Origin: Ischnura elegans
Taxonomy: Eukaryota; Arthropoda; Insecta; Odonata; Coenagrionidae
Direction of reading: 5' to 3'
DNA: 64,000 bases
Assembly (NCBI RefSeq): GCF_921293095.1
Contig: NC_060259.1
Span: forward strand, 46,605,812 to 46,669,811
Position numbers and translations under genes: made by a program. Shown one piece after another: positions 21,112 through 33,600 of this stretch. Positions within the stretch are counted from its first letter, which is position 1. Each line of letters begins with the position of its first letter. The notes below the pieces were generated by a model. That model was given only the letters and a program-made list of their open reading frames with translations, ran no database searches and was not told the origin of the DNA.

Positions 21112-23955
21112 ACTAGAATACATTCTTGGATTCAATTCAATACTCTGCCCCTATTCGATTCTTTCTAATCAAACTTATAGTCAGAATTTGATGAAGAACA
21201 CTAATATTTGGTACTCTCTGCCTAGAGTAGAGCATGATACTACCGTTAAATATTAACTCTCCTATTTATGCATTCAAGTTCCTAATGCAGAGTAGGTCAT
21301 CTCAAAAACATGTATTTAAACATTCTCAAAATATTTGAATATGACCCGCAAAGCACTGCCTTTTATCAAATATTAATGTAGATTAGGCAAAATGATGAAT
21401 ATTTGATGTTGAAATGGCATATTAGGTATGGGAGCTAATTAATACATAACACTGACAGTTTATGAAGATGAATTAACTACTTTCACTCTAATAGCCAAGC
21501 GCCTTTCCCCACACCGGAGTCGATGACATCTCTCGTACTGGCTGGCAGTCAGAAAACCTGATCCTAGCATGACTATCATTAATGGGCTCGAAAATGAGAA
21601 TATTGAAAGTACGCTCTTCGTACTGCTCTTAAATTGTATCGTGCTACATATTGTAATTACAGGATTTAATATATTGAGCGTATCCAGAATACAAGCTGAA
21701 ATGAAGCTGTAGGAAGAGTCGTATCTTTGTAAAATTGAATGTCTGTTGCTTGATTGAACTGCATAATCTATCGGATATTATTGGCACCATAACCATGGAT
21801 TATTAAGTTAACGATATTTTATCTACAGAACCGTTTGCTGAAGGCCTCTCAAACTCAAAATAGTAATGGAATGTTAATATATAATGATAAGCTTAATGGA
21901 GTAAACTGATATGGTGAAAATACCGTAGGGGAACCAAGTGCGTAAAATAATGAATTTCATATTTTTATGTTTAATCACTCGATCACAGACGAATTGATTG
22001 GAAAAAAATAAAATCTTTTATGTAATATTAACTACTAGTCAATTTATGTTGGATAAGGACGGATTTAGATATCGTGTTAAGCATGTCCTTATTGTCCACT
22101 TTGAGTAGACCGTAAATTCTAAGGGCATGAAAAATTTCATATTTGGTGGGTTTTTTCCGACTTAGTTTGATTTAGTTTTGAAAGAACAGCGTAGGAAGGT
22201 AGCATTTTATTGGAATTTTGTGAAAATTTTCAAAAGTTAATACAACTCGACATTATTGATTTCTCCACGTTTTAAAAGAATTACATCGTAAATTTTATAT
22301 GGATTCAAGTCTCCATTCTACTCTATTTGATATGATTTCATTAAGGACTCTTCAACATCTTGGAATTTTTTAATCGAGTCTTCGTGGCGCCAGGAGAAAA
22401 AAATATTGTAACATTTAAACGACCAGTTCTTTTTTTTAACTTTTCGTAAAAATTAAATCTGGCATTACAATGCGCATGGTTAAGCCCATTTGAGCGATAC
22501 CACCCAGCATTGTGAAGGATTTGGAGATCCGTTAGCTTGCCATTTCACTTGCTTTAGCAGAAACCTTCCTCCCACGGGCTTTGGGTGGGGGTTCGTGACG
22601 GTGATTAATGGTGTGAAGAAAAATGAACCAATAGAAGAGTTAATGAAGTTTCCTGCGAGCCCTGCTCATTTATCCGTGAGAAAGGCTTGCAGTTCGATGG
22701 AACTGGTTGGCATGGTTCTCATGCATAATAAGATAATCATTTTGGCCAATTTGTCTGGGGTAATTCATGAGTATAATCTTTTTTGTCCTTCAAAAAGTCA
22801 TAATTTGTACAGTCGTGCTCAAGATATGGAGAGGGAATTCAAGTTTTCATTTCAATAATGTATTTAACATATCTTGAATATTGCTCTAATAAGAATTACT
22901 ACCGTAGTAATATAGTGTGATAGCCGTGGGTAAAGTGATAGTTACTGATAGGTGGTACAGGCGTTCATATTCCTCTTGGGTTACCCAAAAATTACTCAAG
23001 TTGAAAGATGCGAAAAATAGATATATGATTTCTTTTTATACCACGGTGGCTTATATTCTAATGAAATTATGTTTAACGCGCTAAATTAGAAGCATTGTTG
23101 AATAATTATTTCTATAGCTTCATTTGAATAATTGCCTTCTGAATAACTATCTGTAGCATTTCTATCCCAGACCTATGTGAGCCATTTTTCAATCATAAGC
23201 TAAAGCCTTTTACGCTTTCCATATTGTTATTCTCTTTATTTTTGACTGAATTATTTTTTTCTGGAGGAGAACAATTATTTTTTTCAAGCTAAGAAATAAC
23301 TTTCGAAACAAAGGCCCGATGATGCCAAGTTGGAGGAGAGAGAAATAATATAGAATACCATTCCTATCGATTTTGGCGGACCTCGGGGAAACCAGCCGAA
23401 ATATTGATATCTGATTCACTATTTTGGAGGGAGACAAAACTTTTGCCGTCTTAGCAGAACAATCACCTCTCGAGGAACAGAAATCTCCAAACAAAGAAGT
23501 CATTTTATGTGAAGGAGACTTCTTCAAATCAAATCTGCCCAAGATGGAAACTAAAGGAGCACTCCATTCATTTCAAACTTATGGTTTCAGTATGGCCTTA
23601 CGCCACCTGGGAATGTAAATTACAAATGGCAAAGTTAAGCAGCTTGCATAGGGAACTAATTCTTTTATTATGATTTTATGTACGCTGTGTTTAGTTGTTT
23701 GAAATTGATTTATACCTGACGGAATAATGCCAAATAATCAATAGCCAATCAATAGGCTTTCATGCAGTTAATATTGCAAATATCTTGAAGTGGCAAACAA
23801 ATGAAATAAATACGTATCAAATTTATCTTTGCGCAAAATATACTCTATAATTCCGTTGACAAATGCGATTTACAAATATCGACTCAAAGGGATATAGCTA
23901 ACAGAGGTTGATTGTTTGATGGGGTGTTGGAAGCCAGGGAAAGACTCAAATCATG
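21112..23955. other. Non-coding; one unrecognised ORF
   Basis: A 122-codon frame at 22490-22858 (plus) is the longest here. It has no signal peptide or recognisable domain and begins at a non-ATG codon, so it is not called. The 110-codon minus frame at 23210-23542 overlaps GGAGGAGA-rich sequence and is likewise unsupported. The TSD of the SINE below begins at 23945. Confidence 0.4.
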
Positions 23956-24255
23956 GTATTTTGAGGAGGCGACCGACATCTGAGGTCATTTGCGCCATGA
24001 GGGAAGGGTAGGTAAGGAAGGGTGGAGAGAAACCCGGCGTCGGCATTAGCCTGCTCTTAACGAAAGGCGCCAAGGGGACCGCGGCTTAACGTCGCGTCCG
24101 ACAGACGGAGTGTTGCGCTTGAAATGCCCTCCATACAGCATTCAAGCAGGGATCGGGCAGTCTATGAAAATTCTCTGCCGCTGCCGGGATTTGAACCCGA
24201 GCCCACCGGGTGTGAAGCCAACAATCTAGCCGCCACACCAACCCGATCCCCCTAA
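23956..24255 (-). mobile_element. Complete tRNA-derived SINE with 11-bp target duplication
   Basis: About 300 bp in minus orientation, flanked by the direct repeat ACTCAAATCAT (23945-23955 and 24256-24266). The head on the minus strand begins GGGGATCGGGTTGGTGTGG, has an A-box-like TGGCGGCTAGATTG and a near-perfect B-box, GGTTCAAATCC (24187-24197 on plus). The body contains GCGGCTTAACGTCGCGTCCG and GGGTGGAGAGAAACCCGG. The intact target duplication shows retroposition and a relatively recent insertion. It depends on a LINE partner; none in this window shares its 3' end. Confidence 0.85.
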
Positions 24256-24266
24256 ACTCAAATCAT

Positions 24267-25140
24267 AAAAGCAGGTCATAATTATCGTACAAATGGTAAA
24301 CGAGTTTACGAGAGAAAATTGGCTGAGGCAGTTATGTTCTGGGAATAATATTTCATTCCTAGGATATTTCAGAACCGTGATATTTTATAAACAGACGTAG
24401 CAAACCAAGGTAGCCCTTTTATAAAGGCTTAACGCGTGCGACGGTGACAAGTGCATTTACAAGTGTCTGGAGGCTTTGGAGGTTCCTCTTTAAGCTCTCC
24501 CTCGGTATATTTTTATTTCTCGAATTTGAAAAGTTTTGGAAAATAAATACACGGCATATGTGTCCGTTTTTTAATTGCTGCCTACTTCTCCAGCTGTTTG
24601 CAGCGAAAAAAATCGTATGCTATTCGAAACTTTTCCCGGCTTTTTTAATTACGTCGCAAACTTCTTACAATCGGTTCACTATGCTTCAAGTATAATTTAA
24701 AGAAGGAATTGTTGAAGAGTATTTTTTAATTCTGTCGGCAAGAAAATTGATACTGAACTTGTTTGAAACTGTACGTAAAGCGGTTTTGAGAAAGGAATAC
24801 GTTTGTCATGAAACCATCATCGTGCTCAAAAGTATTCACGTTGCAGTTGACCTAGTCCCTCATATTAATTCATCGTATTCAGAAAAATGAGGTAGAATTT
24901 ATTCTAAGATCAAGTTGAAAAAATGAGACTAAATATTTAATCACATTAATAGTAAGAAATTAATATTGCTTATGTTCCCAAAAATATAAGTGCAAAATAG
25001 ATATTAAGGGTATCATTATAAATTACTATGCCGTATTAGACTTTCGTTGTATTGTATCATTAGGTAGAATAAAAGCTGAAAGCCACCTCGCGCGATCCCA
25101 ATTTTCTTCGCGACTTGAGGAAAGCGTCGAAGTCAGCGTC
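24267..25140. other. Non-coding, nothing recognised
   Basis: AT-rich, no supported gene. A frame of 83 codons at 24444-24695 starts at a non-ATG codon and has no domain. Confidence 0.4.
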
Positions 25141-25185
25141 GGGCGGAAAAATCAACAGCTTTAATAGCTGTTGATTTTTCCGCCC
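25141..25185. repeat. Perfect 20-bp hairpin
   Basis: GGGCGGAAAAATCAACAGCT (25141-25160) and its exact reverse complement (25166-25185) are separated by TTAAT. All 20 pairs match. The flanks (CGCGCGATCC, GCGCGGAGC) are GC-rich islands in AT-rich DNA. The stem is shorter than a typical microRNA precursor. It may be the core of a small foldback element. Confidence 0.9.
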
Positions 25186-26689
25186 GCGCGGAGCTTTTAT
25201 CTTTGCATACCGTTTTAATCTTGAATTTCTCTCAGCTTGCGAATTAAATCATTCCGTCCCGGGCCACAAATGTTTGCCCCGCACTCAATGAAAGCTCGGA
25301 TTATGTGAAATAACAAACCTCTTCCACGTTATACCCCAAGGCCTTTCCTTTATTTACCTTTAATGAGACAGCCTATCCCTAAAATAGTATGCTAAGAATA
25401 TGTATTGTTCACTAAATAGCTGACTAGCGTCATCAAAATATGAATTTGAAGTAATCGTGCCCCTTTCGTAGTTAGCGATGCTTATAAAAACTCTAATACA
25501 TATATTATCTATATGTAGTATTGGGATTACATTGTTAACAACATGCATTGTCAAAACCTAGGCCGTTTAATAATTAAACTCTGTGGGTCATGTAAACTTT
25601 TTTCTATCAAAATGGTACCCATTACTTGGTCCCACAAAATATCGGCATATTCTCTTAAGTTTGTTAAGGATAGGCTATTTCGAAAAAAAGTAATTGAATC
25701 AGCAACAAAAACAATAGCATTACAGTTTTTAAGTTGTTTTAATACGCAATATTAATATCATTTTAGCATAATTTCATCGCAATAATATAATCAACATTTT
25801 AACATAACATAATTATATGCGAGATATGTTGTTCATTGCATTGAAAATAATTTAAATGGAAAGCTAAACGGTACTTATGCGAATAAACTATAATGTAGGA
25901 AGAAATGGTAAACGAGAAGATTCCTTCACTTTTGCATGGAAGGAAGTAATAAAGCCGCTCGAGTGAGTAGATCGAAAGTAAGATATGCCTCCTGATCGGA
26001 AGACCTGGAGAAAGGCCTAATGCAACAAAAACACTCAAACCAGCAGAAGCGGATCTTTTGTCGTTTATTTAGGATACCATCATGTGAAAAAAGGTCAACT
26101 AGTATCAATCGGAAGTCCTAAAAATACGAGGAATTGAATACGTAATGTAAGGATGTGCAAAGCAACGTAAAATTATTGATTGAATTTGAGTTATGAAAAA
26201 AAAGTTGTCCATGTGTAATGCCGTAGCATATGTAAAAATGTCAAGGTTAAGCATATAGAACATACTGGGAGAGATAAATTTCGAAATTCAATACGTGGGC
26301 TTAATGTAATACAATTAAATACTTTCTAAAGTGAAGAAATGATGAATTACATTAAAAAAGAGTTTATGCAAACTTCAAAGACATAGGGCATAAAAAATTT
26401 GTATAAATAAGAGTGTCGGACATGGTTCCTTTTTTTTAGTTCTTACAATGAGATATTTAATTTTTGATAAGAACTGAGTAGCTTGCAGTTTCATATTTTT
26501 CATATTTTTATCAATGATGTCGAACCTGAAAGATTTATAATCTAAATTTCGATTTGAATCCGCCAACATTAAGTTATTAGAATATGCAGTAAACGTATCA
26601 TGCAGATCTTAATGCTTTAATGCATACGGCTGGTGAATCGTCAATATAGTCATTTTATTATTAGTATCGGAAATTCAGTCTGTAATTCA
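25186..26689. other. Non-coding, nothing recognised
   Basis: Small ORFs on both strands (25543-25755, 25799-26038, 26375-26569) lack domains. No terminal repeats or RNA genes seen. Confidence 0.4.
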
Positions 26690-27040
26690 TGGCGAAAACT
26701 AGTAATGCCGATGTCATGTTAAGACAATGCAAAATAATATGGTTCCTTCGACATAAATGGTGATACCCAATAGGCATGCCCATCTTCAAGGCCGGAGTAG
26801 GTGTAGTGTCCTCGGCGTTGCCACGTTTATACTGTACACAGCGATACGTTTTGGCAAATGGCAAAAAATAGTAATGGCGACTTCAAGTCAGGAAAATGCT
26901 TTATAATAATAATAATGATATTTCTACATAATTTTTGACGTTCAATAGCCGGGCATACCTAAAAGTCATGCCCGTCTTCAAGGACGGAGAGTGTCTTGGA
27001 TGTTGCCGCGTTTCTTCGCATGCCTCAGGATGCTGGAGAC
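26690..27040. repeat. Diverged tandem duplication, about 170-190-bp units
   Basis: The first unit contains, in order, AAACTAGTAATGCCGATGTC, GGCATGCCCATCTTCAAGG and GCGTTGCCACGTTTATACTG. The second contains AAAATAGTAATGGCGACTTC, GTCATGCCCGTCTTCAAGG and TGTTGCCGCGTTTCTTCGC. The extra length of the second is partly a short TAA microsatellite near 26905. Overall identity is modest, so this is an old duplication. Confidence 0.55.
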
Positions 27041-28317
27041 GTTGAACCCTGTTGAAAAACCTGCGGCGGTGAAGGCGACTTTTTGGAGCCCAAATCACGG
27101 GCCAAGATGAGCCCATATTTCAGCCCTCTCCCCAACCCTTTTGGCGAAGCAGGCCCAGCCACCAGCAACACTGTTTCTTCATTCTGTTTTCCTGGCCGGA
27201 ACTGGTCGACCGCCCCTCCTACGCTCGCCAGAGTTCTACCCCAGCTCCACAATCCCCAAGCTATCACTCCATCTCATCCCCAACCCTCTTACACCCCCTG
27301 CTCAGTCCAAGAAAGAGAGCTCCTTCTCTGCCTTTCCCACCGAGAAATTTGCCTTTTTTCATTTTCACTCCTCCATCTACTCGGTGTGTTTTTATTCCAA
27401 TTTGAGTACGTTTCTCCGAAAAAATAGAATTTTTTTCTCCACTTCCCCTCGGTCTTTTTTTATAGCCCCTAAATATATTACTCATTCCCAACAGCAAATT
27501 GTCACTCTTCCGTCGGCATTTTTATTCTAATAATTTCTCTTCCTTTTGTTTCCGTAGCTCATTCATCAGTCTCGTTTGGTGGGACTTGAGTGCATATTTG
27601 GATCATAGCGGTCCTTTGGTTTCCCTTGTGAAAGGAGATACGCTAAAAGTAAGACTAAATATGTATATTTCGTCTTTGATTTTGTTAGCGTAGCTGGGCA
27701 CCTAAACAAAAATTAAGTTATTCAAAATACGAGTTTGAATTAGGAGATTTCATATTCGCCGTTTGCTATCAAGTAAAACCATATTTTTACAAATCTCATG
27801 ATCGCTGATGCGCATTCAGGGTACATAAGTGCACATGTTATCGAAGTATACTGTGATCACGTCTCCTTTTATGTCTGGTAAATTACAATTTTAGTGTGGA
27901 GTAACTAGTTAAACATAAGAGTTTGAGGGGTCACAATCAGCGTAACAGAATCTCATGTAATAATCAGATCGTATTTTTGAGGGAATACTCTTTGCATAAT
28001 CTTACTTTTCTTGCCATTGAATTTACAAATGCTGCTGTAAATGTTTTTATTGCATCTTCCAAAAGTATTGATATCCAGTGAAAGTGATACAATGGGGAAC
28101 ATCAGGATTAAAGCCTCTTCTAGAGAATGATTGTATTTGTGTGACTGAAATAAGTTAAACTAGCTGGAGAGCATCTGCTAGAAATTTAACCTAATGATAT
28201 TTAATTTCATCTTGTATTTTTTAAATCTATGTAGCGTGTTTTGTAGTGAATTCATGGATATATTGCTACCCATCAGCGGTGAAAATGTTAATGTTTCCTC
28301 TGCTTTTTCGATTAAGA
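27041..28317. other. Non-coding; C/T-rich ORF block
   Basis: 27060-27530 is pyrimidine-rich and opens three overlapping long frames (27083-27427, 27141-27530 plus; 27264-27497 minus). None has a recognisable domain, and the opposite-strand frame is equally long, which points to composition rather than coding. Confidence 0.4.
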
Positions 28318-28416
28318 CTTTATTTGCCTCCTCAGAGGGGGAACTCCTCCCAAATATTCCTTCGGTCTTTATTTGCCTCCTCAGAGGGGGAACTCCTCCC
28401 AAATATTCCTTCGGTC
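28318..28416. repeat. Perfect 49-bp tandem duplication
   Basis: Two copies of a 49-bp unit (CTTTATTTGCCTCCTCAGAG and on to CCTTCGGT), offset exactly 49 bp with no differences seen. Perfect identity means a recent event. The repeat inflates small ORFs on both strands here (28178-28402, 28194-28475, 28246-28506), which are not called. Confidence 0.95.
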
Positions 28417-29224
28417 AGGAAACCTGCTCCAAAAAATTCCGTTGGCATTTTTTCCCAATTTTCCAAGTCCACTGAAATTCCGATAAGGAATCTTTCGCGC
28501 TATTGATTGGGAAAACACAAAACCTGTAATCCGTACGATTACATGTGATGAGGCACGGAGAAGTTCTTGCCATTGCCTGGGAACGAAATAAAATTATCGG
28601 TTTTTTTTTCAGATTTCCCGCTTGAGAGAACGTTAATGAAGCAAGTTAAAACATATAAATGACAAATGGCCTTTTAATTGAGGCCAACAATTTATCGAGG
28701 GAATTTGTAGGGAGACAGAAGTGCTGATTTTTTAAGTAACCGATTCGAAATCTCGCTGATGCTCTCTTTAACTTAAAAAGATTTTATTATGCTTGTCCAA
28801 TTATGAATATGGAGCTGATTTATTGTTATTGCGCTATCTGAAAAATGGAAAACATTTGTGAAAAATTAGTCCCAGATTTTCTTCCATTGAGCGAAAAGTA
28901 TGCACCTAGTGACGTATTACGCTGTTAATTCAGCGATATTATTCCTCTCTGCCTTTCAGCGCCATCGGTACTGGTTAAGATTCAAGTATTTATAAGTATG
29001 TATGACCATGTCTCTGTAAAGTCGACGCTAATAATTCCCTCTCTATATCTTAAAATGCCCTAAGAACTGAATCAGATTCAAGTACTTAAAAGTGTGTTTT
29101 ACGAATAGGATGCAATGAATAGTGGGCCCGAAGCATTAGTTTCATTACTCTAACGGCAAAAGATACTAAAATGGTACTTTAAATTCCCGTAGTGGAGTGA
29201 AAGTAGCCTCTGAAAGACGTAATT
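28417..29224. other. Non-coding, nothing recognised
   Basis: AT-rich, no supported feature. Confidence 0.4.
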
Positions 29225-29430
29225 ATCTACATCTACAGACTACCCCGCAAGCAGAGTGGCACGGGATGTTAAGACAAGCTGTGTAATATAAAAATCAAAT
29301 GCTCAAAAGAAAATTACGACTACTATTTATTAAATTCTTTTACGATTTGGGGGAAAAACGAACTCCCATATCTATCTTTTGGCAAAATATCTCTCTTAAT
29401 TTATCGTTTCTGTCATGCCTGGAATTATAT
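29225..29430 (-). mobile_element. LINE family B 3' end fragment
   Basis: Begins with the tail ATCTACATCTACAGACTACC and continues CCGCAAGC...GTGGCACGGGATGTTAAGACA. It then parallels 13090-13260 (TTTATTAAATTCTTTTACG against TTTATTAAAGTCCTTTATGG; CTCCCATATCTATC against TTCCCATATCCATC; AAAATATCTCTCTTAATTTA against AAAACATCTCTCTTAATTAA). Minus orientation, strongly 5'-truncated, 3' UTR and the very end of the RT only. Confidence 0.75.
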
Positions 29431-30535
29431 GCAGAATTGATTAGCATTTACATAGTAGTAGTAGCAGCTAGTATTCGAAACCAGAACCACCTAAGTTAAT
29501 ATGAGCCCTGGACCCATAAATTTATCCCAGATTTTACTGCCTCGGTGAATTTCATCGACGCTTTAGGCGAGCGGGGTCTTCTAATTAGGCGTTGTACATT
29601 TCATGCAGCGAAGAACCGTTTTCCGAGCGCATGGGAGAGGTTTGAGCCAAAATACTTCTCGTTGTTCTCGACTCTGGTGTCAGAGATCCCGGAAATTATG
29701 TGCCTAATCCTTGTCCGGCGTAGTGCCATTTCTTGCACGGGCCTGAGCCACGTCCTCACTGAAATTATTCCGCAGTACCACTTTCGCGACGCCCAGCGTC
29801 CATTCGTTAACTCCACACATTCTTCACCTACCCACCTCTTGATTTACATTTGGAAACCTTGGCTCTCCACCTTTTTCCACCACTGCCTGACTTCAGTATC
29901 CCTCTATCTATTACGAATATCAGCGAGTGGTGCATTACATGTGATGACAAGCCCAACCCGATATTGCAATTTATAACTCTCAATAATTTTACAATAATGT
30001 ATACTTTTATAATATATTTAGAATAATTTAAATAATTGGCTCATCGTACTTGGTGCGTTAAATGACTAATTTTCTAGAATAATGTTAGCAGCCATTTTTT
30101 AAAAGATATACAGATTTATAGCTAGTTTTTCTGGTTGGATTGCCGTTGTATCTTAATGCATACGACGATATCTTTTTTGTCCTCATTGGGAACAGTGACA
30201 GGTTTATTAAAAATATTGATTGTGTCACTAAAATATATGTACTGTAACTACAGTTAGCACAAAATGAAGATGATGAGGACATATTTATTTTCATGCACAC
30301 GTTAAAGTGAATAGTGTAAAGTGCTACATATTTGTGGTGACAGCATTTAAATTGAAATACGTTTTCCGGCACGAATTGGCTGTTCAAATAGTTTTTCATA
30401 TCTTGTGAGAAAAAATCTATTTAAAAATGCATAAAATTCAACTTGAAACGCTTTAGAAAATTCATATCAAATAGCTGTACTTAGTAATTTTTTGTATGGC
30501 AAGGTAATCCATTCTACGGTAAGGCTTGTTGAAAT
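29431..30535. other. Non-coding; one unrecognised 143-codon frame
   Basis: A plus-strand frame at 29545-29976 starts at ATG 29551 or an earlier alternative codon and runs 143 codons with a 71-codon frame opposite. I recognise no domain, signal peptide or splice partner. It lies directly next to the LINE fragment and could be unrelated host or repeat DNA. Not called as a gene. Confidence 0.35.
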
Positions 30536-30645
30536 GTGTAAATACATAATACTTTTGTAAAATTTCAAAGGTTTTTAATTGATACGACGCGTTTCGACGC
30601 TATGGTGTCACTCTCGATTGTTCGAGAAAAAAATATGTGAAAATT
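30536..30645 (-). mobile_element. Penelope-like tail fragment with GTCGAAAC motif
   Basis: On the minus strand: GAGTGACACCATAGCGTCG, then AAACGCGTCGTATCAATTAA, AAACC, then ACAAAAGTATTATG. The order GTGAC, GTCGAAAC, GTC, ATTAAAA, ACAAAAGT repeats that at 12430-12495 (plus). It lacks a clear CTGATGA box, so any ribozyme is broken. Confidence 0.45.
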
Positions 30646-33600
30646 TTAAAAGGTTGTACATCTTTATTCCGCATAAATTTTCACGATGTGTAAGCCGACG
30701 AAACCGATTTCAGGTTTTTGGATTAATCAGTCTTGTGGAGTTAGAATTTTTTTGGTGAGTTCGGAAAAATAACTGAGTCGTTATTTTTTCCCCTTAGTTC
30801 CTTAGAGAAGAGTATGTTTACATTTTTGGGTCACAGCGAAGCGACATGCTTAAAGACTTCCACGTATTCTGTCGGCAGTTCTTTCCCGTCCTAGCCATTC
30901 TCTTTTGCACTCAATGATCTGCGAGAGTGCTTCTCGGACCGAGAAAGTGCGGAGGGAATGGGAAGCAGGTAATCGTTTCCCGGTGGTGATGGACTGGAGT
31001 CAGGGGGATATACCTGAAAATCGTTTTCATTGTTATTTTCCCTATTGACGATGCTTTGAAGAGGGCTTTAAGTATTATTTTTGCGCCGTTCTCTGCGTGT
31101 TGTAAGACTTTGCCGTCCATTGTTTTATTTCCTTCAACGGTGAGCGAGCATTTTATTTTGTGTAAATTAGTTTTGCCTTTCTAAAATGCTGAAATAGAAT
31201 CAGAATAAAATATTATAATTAAAAAATGTGAAGTGTCGACTATTGAGATTTATTTCTCAACGAAATTTTAAAATTATGAAAATATTTTGTTGATCTCTTT
31301 TTCATATCACTTAGTCCATAAATTTATTTGCATGAAAATGCTTGGCCGTACATAATAATGAATTCGATGCAACAGTTTATGAAAGGTTATATATCATTTT
31401 TAAATAACAGAACAAATTGAATCCAAAAATTTGTCAGCGGTTATTGGGCGTAAGGTGAAGCACTCAGCTCCTTCATCCGGGTATTTTGCGACCTCCGATA
31501 ACCTCGCAAAATAGTATGCATAAATTACTATTTTTTTTAACTTTTATGGCCGTTCTGGTTATATCAGATAACTCTTCAATGACGGTAGAAATTTCATAAA
31601 TGGCAAAGAAGCTTGCTCCTTAGAATCCAGAAGACTTCAATATAAACTTGCTCGTCAGAAATTCTGAAGGGAATTTATTCACAAGTATCGCGGGGAACTG
31701 CTTTTACAACTATCATAAGAGAAATATTTGGAAGAAAATCATTTCTTTCGAATGAGAAACAACTTTTTTGGTTTTATGACTCTTGACTGCGATCATATTT
31801 CCTTGGTAACGGCCAATAGTGATAGCTCCGATCGTAAAAAGTATTCGGAACTGCTATGTCCACCCAAAAGGTTATACAAGTGCTCTGGAAACGGGATTTT
31901 TTTACGTACAGTAGTGAAACTGGAAATAAATTGACTGTAAAACGAAACTAGCCCTGTGGAATTCCGTTGAGCGCCTTCTAAGTAGTCCAGCGGACCATTG
32001 AATCTATGGACCACCAAAAGCAATATAAAGCGAGGGAACTTGAAAAGCACGCCCGGTAAAATGAAGTAAACAAGGGCTGAGGATCCTGATCTACGTCATC
32101 ATGTCTGGGAATTTCAAGGCTCTTCTTGAACAGGCACTAGATTTTATGTGTTCATCCCTTGTAGCATCCGTTAAACCTGAGGGATAATCCTTAAATTCCC
32201 TTTAACGGGTTTTGATTAAAAGATCCTACGGGAGAGCGAGACGTAAATTTAACTTAGCTATTAGAGGTGTCTACAGATAGATAAAAGAAAAAAATCTTCG
32301 GGCTTTTTTTATCTCGTTGCTATTGTTATTCATCTCATCGAAAGCAGAACGATAGCATATTTTACCTGAGTAGGTTAGTAAGTGCTCACTGGAGCTTTTT
32401 TAAGATATTGCAATGGTGAACCTTGAACCACACACATTTACTTCTACAGACAAAAGAAAATGTGTGTGCTGTAGATCTATTGCGTGAGTTTGGTAGAAAT
32501 TATTTATGAACCGTTCTTTGTTAGCTGAAGTGAATAATATCGCTTTGACTTTAGTCTCTTGAAAGTTTATTCCTTGGGCTCTCAAACTGCATCGTTAGGA
32601 ATTTAAAGTCTTTAATTTATACTGAAAGTGTTGATTTTTCATTCCCTAGCTTTCTTGCTTACAAGTCCACATGTACGTAGGATTGCCATTAATATGTCTC
32701 ACTCCAGTTATAAAAGGTATTCAGATGAAAATTTAAGAGACATTCTATGAAAATAATTGAAACCAATCAGAAAGATTTTTATTCAAAATTGCATATTAAA
32801 AATATAAATTTTACTTTTCTATAAACTTGGGGTCGAAAATATTTATTTTGACAGTTAAATGTCCATTTATGCCTCCAGTTTCCGTCACATTGAAGTGCAG
32901 CACTGAATTTTACCGGACTATACCTACTTATTACTCAAATGCTACCCATGCTCTCACGATCACACTCAGCGTCGTGCTGGCATTTTTATAATGACATTTT
33001 TCCCGATTACGGACAGGTCGCTATCATGCTTGATTCATGTAAAACGTAGCAAATAGTCACGCCTTTCCTCCAGGTCTTCTTCAGTTGGGGCCCCAATTAG
33101 GAGAAAAACCTTTTCAAGGGCATTGGAGAGAGAAATGGCCCAGGAGATATGGGAAACGGTCATCGTGGGCAAGGGAAAAGAGCGTCTCTGAATGGATACG
33201 GCCGGGCCACAATGGTAACGCTTCATTGTTCTAGTTTGAGGGTCCAATCAAAAGAGACAAGGGCTTGGAAGCCGGAGGGAGTGTAACCACTATGGTCTGC
33301 CGAAGGGTCACTGAGGGAGGTTAGAGGTCAGGATTCCATGTAGAGACACGGCCGACCGCAAATAAGTCGTGGCAGTCAACCCATTCATTCGCTTTTGGAA
33401 TTTGGTGGTCTTATGGTTTTCCACTTGAAATTTGTCGGTTATTTCCCGGCCAAACTTCTCCGTTAAACCGTCTGAACGGAATGTCATATGGAGTAGTTGT
33501 ACATGGAGACTGCCTTTCCTTTTTTGCAGTGAAAGTGAGTGGAGAGAGTCGAGAACCTTGGTCGCCACTCTCTCTCCAGCAAATTACCTCTTACTTCTCT

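Noticed and set aside
22490..22858. 122-codon plus-strand ORF
   Set aside because: Starts at a non-ATG codon, no recognisable domain, no supporting context.
24187..24250. Functional tRNA gene (minus)
   Set aside because: It is the head of a longer SINE with its own target duplication.
27083..27530. Overlapping 114- and 129-codon plus-strand ORFs
   Set aside because: Pyrimidine-rich sequence with an equally long frame on the opposite strand; composition effect.
29545..29976. 143-codon plus-strand ORF
   Set aside because: No domain, signal peptide or splice partner; it lies between a LINE fragment and AT-rich DNA, and an opposite frame is also open.
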